DNA of 64,000 nucleotides from DASSQJ01 sp963730165 (GTDB lineage: Bacteria; Actinomycetota; Actinomycetes; Actinomycetales; Dermatophilaceae): assembly GCA_963730165.1 (NCBI GenBank), contig CAVSQS010000002.1, positions 744,001 through 808,000 of the forward strand, written 5' to 3'. The notes under the pieces were generated by a model. That model did not search any database, was not told the origin of the DNA, and worked only from the letters and a program-made list of their open reading frames with translations. Positions 53,462 to 61,670 of this stretch are shown piece by piece; the stretch's first letter is position 1; each line of letters opens with the position of its first letter. A program made the translations under genes and the position numbers.

Positions 53462-55047
53462 CGGTGTCCTTCCAGTGCCTCGAGGACGGCGGCGACCTCG
53501 TCGTCCATGCCCTCGTCGTCGTCCTTCGCCAGGCCGCCGACGGAGACCACGGTACGTGCAGCCTCCTCGGCGGGGCCAACCCGCACGAACACCCGCCGCC
53601 GCCGCACGACCAGGCTCGCCACGAGCCCGGCGAGCGCGAGCAGCGCCGAGACCAGGGTGAGGCCCTTGCCCGGGTCGGTGCGGATGGAGAACCCGGCGAA
53701 CCGGTCGACGCCGTCGAAGGTCACCGACCCCCGCCCGTCGGGCAGCTCGGCCGTCTCGCCCGGGCTCAGCCGGATGCGCAGCTGGTCGGCACCGTCCGGG
53801 CTCTTCAGGGGGGTCAGCTCCGAGGTGTCGAGCGTGTAGACGGACTGCGGTGCGCCCCCGGGGAAGAGCTCGCCCGCGTACCCGGTGAGCACCAGCTGCG
53901 GGTCGAGCAGGTCGGGGAAGACCGAGTGCGGGCCCTGGTCGTCGATCACCCCGGTGGGCAGGAAGAACCCGGCGAACCCCAGCTGGTCGGGCTCGGCCCC
54001 CGGTACCTTGACCGCCCCGACCGAGGTGTAGTTGTTGTCCTGCGCGAGGAAGGGCGTGGCGTCGGAGTAGACCACCGTGCCGTCGCCGTCCCGCACGGTG
54101 ATGTGCGGTGCGTACCCGTTGCCGAGGAGGAAGACGGTGCCCGCGCCGGTCTCCAAGGGGTGGTTGACCGAGATCTCGCGCTTCTCGGGCGCTCCGCCGG
54201 CCGGGGTGAACGTCGTGTGCGCGGTGAAGTCGCGCGGTGCCCCGAACTGGCCCTTCCCGGTGTCCTCGGTCTCGAAGGTGGCGTCGAGGCGGTCGAGGGT
54301 GACCGTGAACGGCTCGAGGTCGGTGGGGTCCACCCAGGGCCCGGCGTTCAGGGGGGTGTCGTAGCGGGAGAGCGTGTTGGCGAAGGTCTTCCCCACCGGG
54401 AGGATGACGTCGCCCTTCCACCCCAGCAGGTGTCCCCACGCCACCCCGACGAGCACCCCGATGAGGGCCACGTGGAAGACGAGGTTGCCGCTCTCGCGCA
54501 GGTACCCCTTCTCGGCCGAGAGGGTCGCGTCGTCGTGGGCGTGCACGCGGTAGCGCCGGCCTCGCAACGCGGCACGGAGCCGGTCGTGGACCTCGACGGG
54601 GTCACCGTCGACCGTCACCTCTGCGTGGGCACCGAGGCGCTCGAGGCGCCGGGGCGGCCTCGGCGGCGTCGCCCGCAGCTGGTGGGCGTGGACGCGCAGC
54701 CGCGGCACCACGCAGCCGATGAGCGAGACGAAGAGCAGCAGGTAGATGGCCGCGAACCACGGCGAGGCGTAGACCTCGAAGAAGCCGAGCCGGTCCAGCA
54801 GTGGTCCGGCGGTGGGGTGGTCCGAGATCCACTGGGCGGTGCGGGCCGCGTCGATGGAGCGCTGCGGGAACGTCGAGCCCGGCACGGCGGCGACGGCGAG
54901 GAGCAGCAGGAGGAACAACGCCGTGCGCATGCTCGTCAGCGACCGCCAGGTCCACCGGGCCCAACCGGCGGCGCCGAGCCGCGGCTGGGTGACGGGCGGG
55001 CCCGACGGCGGTCCGGACGGGGGACGCGTCCGTTCGGTGGTGCTCAC
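53458..55047 (-). CDS. resB: Cytochrome c biogenesis protein ResB
   Basis: A 529-residue ResB-family protein. Three N-terminal membrane helices (including SMRTALFLLLLLAVAAVPGS, FAAIYLLLFVSLIGCVVPRL and LVFHVALIGVLVGVAWGHLL), a large extracytoplasmic domain and a final helix (LVSALLALAGLVASLVVRRR). The family pattern SLTSMRTAL...AVPGSTFPQR is clear. GTG 55047 overlaps the ccdA stop; its own stop overlaps ccsB. It partners CcsB in heme delivery. Confidence 0.92.
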   Translation of the reverse strand: MSTTERTRPPSGPPSGPPVTQPRLGAAGWARWTWRSLTSMRTALFLLLLLAVAAVPGSTFPQRSIDAARTAQWISDHPTAGPLLDRLGFFEVYASPWFAAIYLLLFVSLIGCVVPRLRVHAHQLRATPPRPPRRLERLGAHAEVTVDGDPVEVHDRLRAALRGRRYRVHAHDDATLSAEKGYLRESGNLVFHVALIGVLVGVAWGHLLGWKGDVILPVGKTFANTLSRYDTPLNAGPWVDPTDLEPFTVTLDRLDATFETEDTGKGQFGAPRDFTAHTTFTPAGGAPEKREISVNHPLETGAGTVFLLGNGYAPHITVRDGDGTVVYSDATPFLAQDNNYTSVGAVKVPGAEPDQLGFAGFFLPTGVIDDQGPHSVFPDLLDPQLVLTGYAGELFPGGAPQSVYTLDTSELTPLKSPDGADQLRIRLSPGETAELPDGRGSVTFDGVDRFAGFSIRTDPGKGLTLVSALLALAGLVASLVVRRRRVFVRVGPAEEAARTVVSVGGLAKDDDEGMDDEVAAVLEALEGHR

Positions 55048-55826
55048 ACCGGCACCTCGAACCCGGAGACCAGCTCGGACTGCACCCACCGGTTGAGGTC
55101 CTCCCAGACCCCGGTGAGCAGCAGCAGCCCGACCACGACGAGCAGCGCCCCACCGAACCGCTGCACGGCCGGCTGGTGCCGGCGCAGCCACCCGGAGGCG
55201 CGGCCGGCCCGGTCCAGCCCGGCCGCGATGAGCAGGAACGGCAGGCCGAGGCCGAGGCCGTATGCCACGGCGAGGAGGGCACCACGCGCGAGCTGCGGGT
55301 CGACCGTGGCCGTGGCCATGACGGTGACCGCGGCCAGCGTCGGCCCGATGCACGGCGACCAGCCGAGGGCGAACACCGCGCCGAGGAGGGGGGCCCCGAG
55401 CAGCCCGGCCCGCGGGCGCCAGTGCACCCGAGCCTCCCACCGGTTGCCCAGACCGAGGAACACCAGCCCCATGAGGACGACGACGGCGCCGCCGACCCGC
55501 TCCAGCAGCACCCGGTTCTCGACGAGGGCGCGGCCGGCCCCGGCGACGAACAGCGAGACGAGGACGAAGACGGCAGTGAAGCCGGCGACGAACAGCAGGG
55601 CGCCGAGAACGGTGCGTCCCCGCGAGGCACCGCCGTCGGCCGGGCTCGGGCTCGACCCACCGGGCTGTCCACCCATCGCCGAGACGTAGCCGAGGAAGCC
55701 GGGCACGAGCGGCAGCACGCACGGGCTCGCGAACGAGACGAGGCCGGCGAAGAGGGCGACCGCGACGGCGAGCGGGAGGGCCCCCGACGTCACGGCGTCA
55801 CCGGCGGCGCCCGCCAGGCTCGTCAC
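55044..55826 (-). CDS. ccdA: Thiol-disulfide membrane transporter CcdA
   Basis: A 260-residue membrane protein with six helices. The two redox cysteines lie in SFASPCVLPLVPGFLGY (helix 1) and LGWSPCIGPTLAAV (helix 4), the paired pattern of CcdA/DsbD. It passes electrons from cytoplasmic thioredoxin to ResA to keep apocytochrome c reduced. GTG 55826 overlaps the resA stop. A 20-residue Gly/Ser/Pro loop (MGGQPGGSSPSPADGG) follows helix 1. Confidence 0.92.
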   Translation of the reverse strand: MTSLAGAAGDAVTSGALPLAVAVALFAGLVSFASPCVLPLVPGFLGYVSAMGGQPGGSSPSPADGGASRGRTVLGALLFVAGFTAVFVLVSLFVAGAGRALVENRVLLERVGGAVVVLMGLVFLGLGNRWEARVHWRPRAGLLGAPLLGAVFALGWSPCIGPTLAAVTVMATATVDPQLARGALLAVAYGLGLGLPFLLIAAGLDRAGRASGWLRRHQPAVQRFGGALLVVVGLLLLTGVWEDLNRWVQSELVSGFEVPV

Positions 55827-56440
55827 GACTCCGCGGCCACGTCGTCGACCAGGCCCGTCAGGGTGCTCGCGTCGACCGAGCCGCTGACCCGTGCGCCGAT
55901 CCGGCCCTGCGCGTCCAGCACCAGGGTGGTCGGCACCGTCGCCGCCTTGCCCTGGAGCTGGACGATGAGCAGGCCGGACTCGTCGGACAGGCTGGGGTAG
56001 GTCAGGCCGGCCTTCCTCATGAAGGCGGCGCCGCGGGCGGGGTCCTCGCGGAAGTCGATGCCCACCATCGCCGCTCCGGTGTCGCCGGACCCGATCTCCT
56101 CCCAGGCCTGCTGGAGGTCGGGCGCCTCGGCTACGCACGGGGCGCACCACGAGCCCCACACGTTGATGACGAGCGGGGCACCGCGGGTCGACGCGATGTC
56201 CCAGGACGACCCGTCGAGCAGGCTGCCCTCGAGGGTCACCGGCTCGCCGCGGTCGGCCGGGGCGATCGACTCCACGCTGCCGTCGCCGGAGACGTATCCT
56301 TTCCGGTCGCCCGCCTTCGCCTGGGCGGCGACCGAGTCGGGGTCCTGCGACAGGCTCGCCACCGCCACCGTGCCCGCCCCCACGAGCAGCGCCGCGGCGA
56401 GCGCACCGACCGCGAGGTGGCGCAGCGCGGGCACCCTCAT
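55823..56440 (-). CDS. resA: Extracytoplasmic thioredoxin-like protein ResA/TlpA
   Basis: A 205-residue protein with an N-terminal signal-anchor (LRHLAVGALAAALLVGAGTV) and a TlpA-type thioredoxin domain. Active site WGSWCAPCVAEAP (Cys99, Cys102) and the cis-Pro region KAATVPTTLVLDAQGRI. It reduces the CxxCH cysteines of apocytochrome c. No lipobox cysteine follows the anchor. ATG 56440 overlaps the histidine phosphatase stop. Confidence 0.9.
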   Translation of the reverse strand: MRVPALRHLAVGALAAALLVGAGTVAVASLSQDPDSVAAQAKAGDRKGYVSGDGSVESIAPADRGEPVTLEGSLLDGSSWDIASTRGAPLVINVWGSWCAPCVAEAPDLQQAWEEIGSGDTGAAMVGIDFREDPARGAAFMRKAGLTYPSLSDESGLLIVQLQGKAATVPTTLVLDAQGRIGARVSGSVDASTLTGLVDDVAAES

Positions 56441-57111
56441 GCGCCGGCCCCGGACTGCGCCTCGGGGAGCAGCGAGGCGGCCGGCTCGCTGTACGACAGC
56501 GACAGGAGCTCGTCGCCCAGGAAGGCGAAGGAGGTGAGCGAGGCCAGGCTGCACTCCCGGTGCGCGGGGTTGTGGACGAGCGAGCGCCCCTCGGTGGCCA
56601 GGCGGATCATCCAGATGGGGGCCTGGTGGCTGATGACGACGGCCTCGTGGCCGCGGGCGGCGGTCCGGGCGTCGACGATGGCGTCGCGCATCCGCTCCAC
56701 GACCTGCCCGTAGGGCTCGCCCCACGACGGGCGGAGCGGGTTGAGCAGCTTCGGCCACAGACGCGGGTGGCGCAGCAGGCCCTGTCCCCCTGCCACCGGC
56801 AGGCCCTCGAAGGCGTTGCCGGACTCGACGACCCGCTCGTCGACGTGCACGTCGAGCCCGTGCGAGTCCCCCACCGGTTCGGCCGTCTCGCGGGCGCGCT
56901 CGAGCGGGCTGGAGACGAGGTGCACGATGTCGTGGCCCGCGAGGTGCTCGGCGGCGAGCACCGCCATCCTCCGGCCCAGCCCGGAGAGGTGGTACCCGGG
57001 CAGGCGCCCGTAGAGGATCCGGCGCGGGTTGTGCACCTCCCCGTGCCGCAGCAGGTGCACCACGGTGCGCTGCGGGTCGGCGGGCACGGACCCGCCGGCG
57101 GACGTCGTCAT
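56437..57111 (-). CDS. Histidine phosphatase / phosphoglycerate-mutase-like protein
   Basis: A 224-residue protein of the branch-1 histidine phosphatase superfamily. The phospho-His motif is LLRHGEVHNP (20-29), the second Arg lies in SSPLERARETAEP and the second catalytic His in AVVISHQAPIW. Despite the mutase name the substrate is unknown. It lies between hemL and resA as in M. tuberculosis (Rv0525), a conserved neighbourhood. ATG 57111. Confidence 0.86.
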   Translation of the reverse strand: MTTSAGGSVPADPQRTVVHLLRHGEVHNPRRILYGRLPGYHLSGLGRRMAVLAAEHLAGHDIVHLVSSPLERARETAEPVGDSHGLDVHVDERVVESGNAFEGLPVAGGQGLLRHPRLWPKLLNPLRPSWGEPYGQVVERMRDAIVDARTAARGHEAVVISHQAPIWMIRLATEGRSLVHNPAHRECSLASLTSFAFLGDELLSLSYSEPAASLLPEAQSGAGA

Positions 57112-57142
57112 GCGGGCGATTGTCGCAAACCCGGCTGGGTGC

Positions 57143-58489
57143 TCAGAAGGGCGTCCCGCCACGCCGGTCGGCGGCGGCCGCCGCGGCGGCCGGGAGCGCC
57201 GCCAGCACCTGTTCCACGGCGGCGTCGTCGTGCGCCCCGGAGACGAACCAGCACTCGAACGCGCTCGGCGGCAGGTAGACACCGGCGCCGAGCATCGCGT
57301 GGAAGAAGCGCCCGAACGCCGCCGTGTCCTGGTCGCGGGCGTCGTCGTAGTCGCGCACCTCACCGTCGCGGAAGAAGACCGAGAACATCGACGACGCGTG
57401 CTGGACGCGATGCGGCACACCGGCCGCTGACAGGGCGTCCGCCGCGCCGGCCGCGATCGTCCGTGAGACCTCGTCGAGGCGGGCGTAGAGGGCGGCGTCG
57501 CAGTGCTGGAGGGTGGCCAGACCGGCGGCGGTGGCCACCGGGTTCCCTGACAGGGTGCCGGCCTGGTAGACCGGGCCGTCCGGGGCGAGCAGGGCCATGA
57601 CGTCGGCGCGGCCGCCGAACGCGGCGGCCGGGAAGCCCCCGCCCATCACCTTGCCGAAGGTCATGAGGTCCGGGGCGACCTCGACCGCCTCGTGGCCCCA
57701 CCACCCGGCCCGGCTGCACCGGAACCCGGTCATCACCTCGTCGCTCACGAGGAGGGCGCCGTTCTCGGCGGTGACCCGGCGCATCGCCTGGGTGAAGCCC
57801 GCGTCGGGGGGGACGACGCCCATGTTGCCCGCGGCTGCCTCGGTGATCAGGCAGGCCACCTGGTCGCCGCGCGCGGCGAAGACCGCCTCGAGCGCCTCGA
57901 CGTCGTTGTAGGGGACGACGACGGTCTCGGCGGCCAGGTCGGCAGGGACACCGGCCGAGTCAGGGAGCGCCAGGGTGGCGACCCCCGAGCCCGCCGAGAC
58001 GAGCAGGGAGTCGACGTGCCCGTGGTAGTGCCCGGCGAACTTCACGACCAGCGGCCGGCCGGTGAACCCGCGGGCGAGGCGGATGGCGCTCATCGTCGCC
58101 TCGGTGCCGCTGCTGACGAGACGGACCTGTTCGACCGGGGCGACGCGCCGGACGATCTCCTCCGCGAGCAGGACCTCGTTCTCGGACGGGGTGCCGAAGG
58201 AGGTGCCCCGGGCGGCGGTGCGCTGCACGGCGTCCAGGACGGCCGGATGGGCGTGGCCGAGGATCATCGGCCCCCAGCTCCCGACGAGGTCGACGTACTC
58301 GGTGCCGTCGACGTCGGTGAGCCTGGGGCCGAGCCCGCTCGCCATGAAGCGGGGGGTCCCACCCACCGATCGGAAGGCCCTGACCGGCGAGTTCACGCCT
58401 CCCGGGGTCACGGCGCGGGCCCGGTCGAGGAGCGCGGCGGAGGCCGGGGCTGCGAGGTGCGTGGGGTGGGGTGTCGCGGGGTCGGTCAC
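57143..58489 (-). CDS. hemL: Glutamate-1-semialdehyde 2,1-aminomutase
   Basis: A 448-residue fold-type I PLP enzyme producing 5-aminolevulinate in the C5 heme pathway. Signatures: VTPGGVNSPVRAFRSVGG, SSGTEATMSAIRLARGFTGR, KFAGHYHGHVDSLLVSAGSG, VSDEVMTGFR and the PLP lysine in LMTFGKVMGGGFPAAAFGG (about residue 278). It ends in an Ala-rich stretch. 31 bp upstream of the phosphatase gene. It starts the heme/cytochrome c series. Confidence 0.95.
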   Translation of the reverse strand: MTDPATPHPTHLAAPASAALLDRARAVTPGGVNSPVRAFRSVGGTPRFMASGLGPRLTDVDGTEYVDLVGSWGPMILGHAHPAVLDAVQRTAARGTSFGTPSENEVLLAEEIVRRVAPVEQVRLVSSGTEATMSAIRLARGFTGRPLVVKFAGHYHGHVDSLLVSAGSGVATLALPDSAGVPADLAAETVVVPYNDVEALEAVFAARGDQVACLITEAAAGNMGVVPPDAGFTQAMRRVTAENGALLVSDEVMTGFRCSRAGWWGHEAVEVAPDLMTFGKVMGGGFPAAAFGGRADVMALLAPDGPVYQAGTLSGNPVATAAGLATLQHCDAALYARLDEVSRTIAAGAADALSAAGVPHRVQHASSMFSVFFRDGEVRDYDDARDQDTAAFGRFFHAMLGAGVYLPPSAFECWFVSGAHDDAAVEQVLAALPAAAAAAADRRGGTPF

Positions 58490-58503
58490 CCGGCCATTGT
58501 CGG

Positions 58504-58998
58504 TCAGGCGCTCAGGTCGGGGGTCGTCGGGTCGGTGGCGTAGGCGTCGCGGATGGCCTGCATGGCCTCGCCGAGGGCGGCGAACTGCGTCGCGGTGAGG
58601 ATGTCGACCAGGTGCCGGCGCACGCTGCGCACGTGAACGCGGGCGAAGCGCTCGATGGCCTCAAGCCCGTCGGCGGTGAGCTCGAGGAGGACACCGCGGC
58701 CGTCATCCGGTGCCGGGGTGCGACGCACCCAGCCCCGGCGCTCGAGGCGGGCGGCGGTGTGCGTGACCCGGCTGCGGGACTGCACGATGAGCGCGGCGAG
58801 GGCCGACATCCGCAGGCGCTGGTCCGGCGCCTCCGAGAGCATGGAGAGCAGCTCGTACTCCGTCAGGCTCACGCCCACGGCCTGGAGGTCACGGTCGAGG
58901 GCGACGTCGAGCTCACGGTTCGCCCGGAGGTAGGCGCGCCAGGACGCCTGTTCGTCGGCGCTCAGCCAGCGCACGTCGTCGTCTCCGGGCACGGGCAC
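58504..58998 (-). CDS. MarR-family transcriptional regulator
   Basis: About 164 residues with the MarR winged helix: LTEYELLSMLSEAPDQRLRM, SALAALIVQSRSRVTHTAAR (recognition helix) and RRGWVRRTPAPDDGRGVLLE (wing). The start is uncertain: GTG 58998 or 58992 fits the family, while an open frame continues upstream to 59151 across the operator, which argues against the longer form. It diverges from yceI, and a perfect palindrome lies between them. It probably represses yceI and itself. Confidence 0.85.
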   Translation of the reverse strand: MPVPGDDDVRWLSADEQASWRAYLRANRELDVALDRDLQAVGVSLTEYELLSMLSEAPDQRLRMSALAALIVQSRSRVTHTAARLERRGWVRRTPAPDDGRGVLLELTADGLEAIERFARVHVRSVRRHLVDILTATQFAALGEAMQAIRDAYATDPTTPDLSA

Positions 58999-59119
58999 AT
59001 GGTCGCACGTCAGCGTGCTGACCCCGCCGAGCCCGGGCAGCCATTCGGACCCCGGTGGGCGCCTCCCGTCCAGATGTCGAGACGGCGCGCAGAGGGCGGG
59101 GAATGTTCGTCGTGGAGAT

Positions 59120-59139
59120 TTAGTTGAATCGTCAACTAA
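59120..59139. promoter_or_regulatory. Perfect palindromic operator, likely MarR site
   Basis: TTAGTTGA-ATCG-TCAACTAA is a perfect 8-bp inverted repeat with 4-bp spacer, strikingly AT-rich in a ~73% GC region. It is 30 bp upstream of the yceI start and about 120 bp from the marR start. Size and symmetry fit MarR-family operators, and it probably overlaps the yceI promoter. Confidence 0.8.
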
Positions 59140-59168
59140 CCGCACCATCATCCTCGAAGGAGTACACC

Positions 59169-59711
59169 ATGACCGCCACCGCCGTTCTCACGGGACTGAC
59201 CACCGGCACCTGGACCATCGACCCCACGCACACCGAGGTCGGCTTCGTCGCCCGTCACCTCATGGTGAGCAAGGTGCGCGGCACCTTCACCGACGTGTCC
59301 GGCACCGTCACCGTCGGCGAGGAGCTCTCCGACTCGCACGCCGACGTCACCATCGCCACCGCGTCGGTCTCCACGGGTACCCCCGACCGCGACGCCCACC
59401 TGCGCAGCGGCGACTTCTTCGACGCCGAGGTCTACCCGGAGATCACCTTCGTCTCGACCTCGTACGACGGTGAGACCCTCGTCGGCGACCTCACCATCAA
59501 GGGCGTCACCAAGCCGGTCACCCTCGACGTCGACTTCGGCGGCGTCGCCACCGACCCCTGGGGAAACGAGAAGGCCGCCTTCGAGGCAACCACCGAGATC
59601 GACCGCACCGAGTGGGGCCTGACCTGGAACGCAGCACTCGAGAAGGGCGGCGTGCTCGTCTCCGACAAGGTCAGGATCGTCATCGACGTCCAGCTCGCCA
59701 AGCAGGCCTGA
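59169..59711 (+). CDS. YceI-family lipid-binding (lipocalin-like) protein
   Basis: A 180-residue YceI protein without signal peptide. Typical segments are TWTIDPTHTEVGFVARHLMV (15-34), KVRGTFTDVSGTVTV, HLRSGDFFDAEVYPEITFVS, LVGDLTIKGVTKPVTLDVDF and DRTEWGLTWNAALEKGGVLV. The family forms a beta-barrel that binds isoprenoid chains such as polyprenols. ATG 59169 with GAAGGAG 7 nt upstream. Controlled most likely by the divergent MarR gene. An isoprenoid-binding protein suits the quinone genes nearby, but that link is inference. Confidence 0.92.
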   Translation: MTATAVLTGLTTGTWTIDPTHTEVGFVARHLMVSKVRGTFTDVSGTVTVGEELSDSHADVTIATASVSTGTPDRDAHLRSGDFFDAEVYPEITFVSTSYDGETLVGDLTIKGVTKPVTLDVDFGGVATDPWGNEKAAFEATTEIDRTEWGLTWNAALEKGGVLVSDKVRIVIDVQLAKQA

Positions 59712-59764
59712 GGCACCCGACCTCGGTCCGGCACCGCTCCGGTCCCTCCTCCGGAGCCCGCCCG

Positions 59765-59796
59765 CGCCGCCGCCACCCCACTGGGTGGCGGCGGCG
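59765..59796 (+). terminator. Strong GC hairpin after yceI
   Basis: CGCCGCCGCCACCC (59765-59778) pairs perfectly with GGGTGGCGGCGGCG (59783-59796) around a 4-nt loop, 54 bp after the yceI stop. A 14-bp stem without U-tract, typical of actinobacterial terminators. Confidence 0.65.
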
Positions 59797-59852
59797 TCGT
59801 CGTCCCCCGGGCGGGGAGGTGGCCGGTCACTACCCGCGGCTACGGTGGGCGG

Positions 59853-60308
59853 GTGCCGGAGTGGAGCGAGGTCCTGGACGCGGTGGGAGTCGCCCTCACC
59901 GGGGACCGAGACGAGGGCAGGCGACGGCTCTTCGGGTGCTGGGAGGCGACGGACACGCGGGACGCGGCGAAGCGCTGCGTCCTGGCGCACTACCTCGCGG
60001 ACCTCGAGCCCCAGCTCGCCGACGAGGTCGCATGGGACCAGCGAGCCCTCGAGGCCTTCGAGGATGTCGGCGACGACGACCTGGCGCCGATCGGTATCCC
60101 CGACGCCGCCGCGATGGAGCCCAGCCTGCGGCTGAACCTCGCCGACGGCTACCGGCGCCAGGGGCGGACGGCCGAGGCCAGAGCCCACCTCGAGGCGGGA
60201 CTGGGGGCCGGCCACCTGCTGCCGGGCGACGGCTACGGGTCGATGGTGCGCGGCGGCCTCGAGCGGCTGCGCCGCCGGCTCGACGGGGCCGAGGGCGTCG
60301 GCGGCTGA
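59853..60308 (+). CDS. TPR-like small protein
   Basis: A 151-residue soluble helical protein. LRLNLADGYRRQGRTAEARA followed by HLEAGLGAG is one clear tetratricopeptide-type repeat; upstream DTRDAAKRCVLAHYLADLEP looks like a degenerate one. It resembles actinobacterial tetratricopeptide-repeat proteins annotated only by domain. GTG 59853. It ends 28 bp before the left end of the IS30 element, so its natural 3' context may have been altered. Confidence 0.7.
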   Translation: MPEWSEVLDAVGVALTGDRDEGRRRLFGCWEATDTRDAAKRCVLAHYLADLEPQLADEVAWDQRALEAFEDVGDDDLAPIGIPDAAAMEPSLRLNLADGYRRQGRTAEARAHLEAGLGAGHLLPGDGYGSMVRGGLERLRRRLDGAEGVGG

Positions 60309-60336
60309 CCGCCGCCGGCCGGGCCCGCACAGAGGT

Positions 60337-61637
60337 TGCAGGACACGCCGAGCCGGGAAGCGGCGGATTCCATCGGTGAACGCAACCGGGGTGTTCAGGA
60401 TACTTCGGCCAGTGCTTGGGCTGGGGTGCGCCAGCCAAGGGTCATCCGGGGTCGGGCGTTGAGGCCGTCGGCGACGTCCTCGAGGTCTTGTTGGGTGTGG
60501 ACCGAGAGGTCGGTGCCTTTGGGGAAGTACTGGCGGAGCAGGCCGTTGGTGTTCTCGTTGGTGCCGCGTTGCCAGGGTGAACCGGGGTCGCAGAACCAGA
60601 TGGTCAGGCCGGTCTCGGCGCGCAGGCGTTCGTGGGAGCCGACGAGCTCGGTGCCTTGGTCCCAGGTCAGGGAGCGGGCCAGGTGCTCGGGCAGCCGGGT
60701 GATCTGCTGTGCGATGGCGTCGGCGACGGCTTCGGCGTCGTGCCGGTCGGGCAGGTGCAGCAGGATCACGAACCGGGTGCTGCGCTCGACCAGGGTGCCG
60801 ATCGCGGAGGCGCCGTTCTTGCCGATGACCAGGTCGCCCTCCCAGTGCCCGGGCACGGTGCGGGCGTCGATGTCCTTGGGCCGGTTGGCGATGAGCAGCT
60901 CCCCGGGGACCCGGGGCCGTTTCGCGGCTCGGCGTGGGGCGCGGCGGGCCCGGCCGGTGCGCAGCGCGCTGTGCAGGTCCTCGCGCAGCGTCCCGCGGCC
61001 TTGGACGTACAGCTCTTGGTAGAGCGTCTCGTGGCTGACCCGCATCGAGTCATCATCGGGGAAGTCCACCTTGAGCCGGTTGCTGACCTGGTGCGGACTC
61101 ATCCGCTGCGGCCCGCCGATCCACGCCTGCACGGTCGCGGCGAGCACGCGGTGCTCGGAGAGCTTGGTCGGTTTCGGGCGGCGGGCGTTGCCCTCGGCCT
61201 TCAGCTGCGCCACCCGCGCCGCGTAGTCCCGCACCCTCGACCGCCCCGAGGGCAGCGTGCCCGAGGTGCGGCTGTTGCGGGCGACCTCCCGGCAGATCGT
61301 CGAGCGGGCCCGGCCGGTGGCCCGGGCGATCTCGGCACGGGTATGCCCACGGGCGAGCATCTCCTCGATCAGCTCCCGCTCCTCGAACGAGAGCCGATGG
61401 CCGGAGTCCGCGACGCGCATCCTGATCACCCCGCCACTCTCGCGGACCCAGCGGCGGCCCATGTGGCTTCCCACGCCGGCCGCCGCCGCCGCTCGTTCCA
61501 CGTTCCCGTCCCGGCGGTACTCCCGCCAGAACGCGTCCTCGAACCGACGAGCCAACTTCAACGTCACAACACGCAGCCACAGGTCGTGTTGCGTTCACCC
61601 CCTGAGGAAGCCCCGTGCCGTGACGGCGTGTCCTGCA
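60337..61637 (-). mobile_element. IS30-family insertion sequence
   Basis: A 1301-bp element holding one transposase gene. Both ends carry the same two blocks in inverted orientation and at equal spacing. The outer block TGCAGGACACGCCG lies at 60337-60350 and (inverted) at 61624-61637. A 24-bp less similar middle follows. The inner block GGTGAACGCAAC lies at 60375-60386 and (inverted) at 61588-61599. That makes ~50-bp imperfect terminal inverted repeats. No target duplication can be recognised in the flanks. It sits in a short convergent gap between the TPR-like gene and hemB. Confidence 0.8.
60395..61567 (-). CDS. IS30-family transposase
   Basis: A 390-residue transposase. N-terminal HTH (LSFEERELIEEMLARGHTRA and EIARATGRARSTICREVARN) and a DDE core with Asp245 in HWEGDLVIGKNG, Asp303 in LTWDQGTELVG and Glu338 in RGTNENTNGLLRQYFPKGTD, the IS30 arrangement. 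The first ~45 residues contain another helical region (ERAAAAAGVGSHMGRRWVRE). Reading frame is intact, so the element may still be active. Start ATG 61567. Confidence 0.94.
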   Translation of the reverse strand: MTLKLARRFEDAFWREYRRDGNVERAAAAAGVGSHMGRRWVRESGGVIRMRVADSGHRLSFEERELIEEMLARGHTRAEIARATGRARSTICREVARNSRTSGTLPSGRSRVRDYAARVAQLKAEGNARRPKPTKLSEHRVLAATVQAWIGGPQRMSPHQVSNRLKVDFPDDDSMRVSHETLYQELYVQGRGTLREDLHSALRTGRARRAPRRAAKRPRVPGELLIANRPKDIDARTVPGHWEGDLVIGKNGASAIGTLVERSTRFVILLHLPDRHDAEAVADAIAQQITRLPEHLARSLTWDQGTELVGSHERLRAETGLTIWFCDPGSPWQRGTNENTNGLLRQYFPKGTDLSVHTQQDLEDVADGLNARPRMTLGWRTPAQALAEVS

Positions 61638-61670
61638 GGGTCGACGCCCCGCCGGGGTCCGCGGTGCGCG

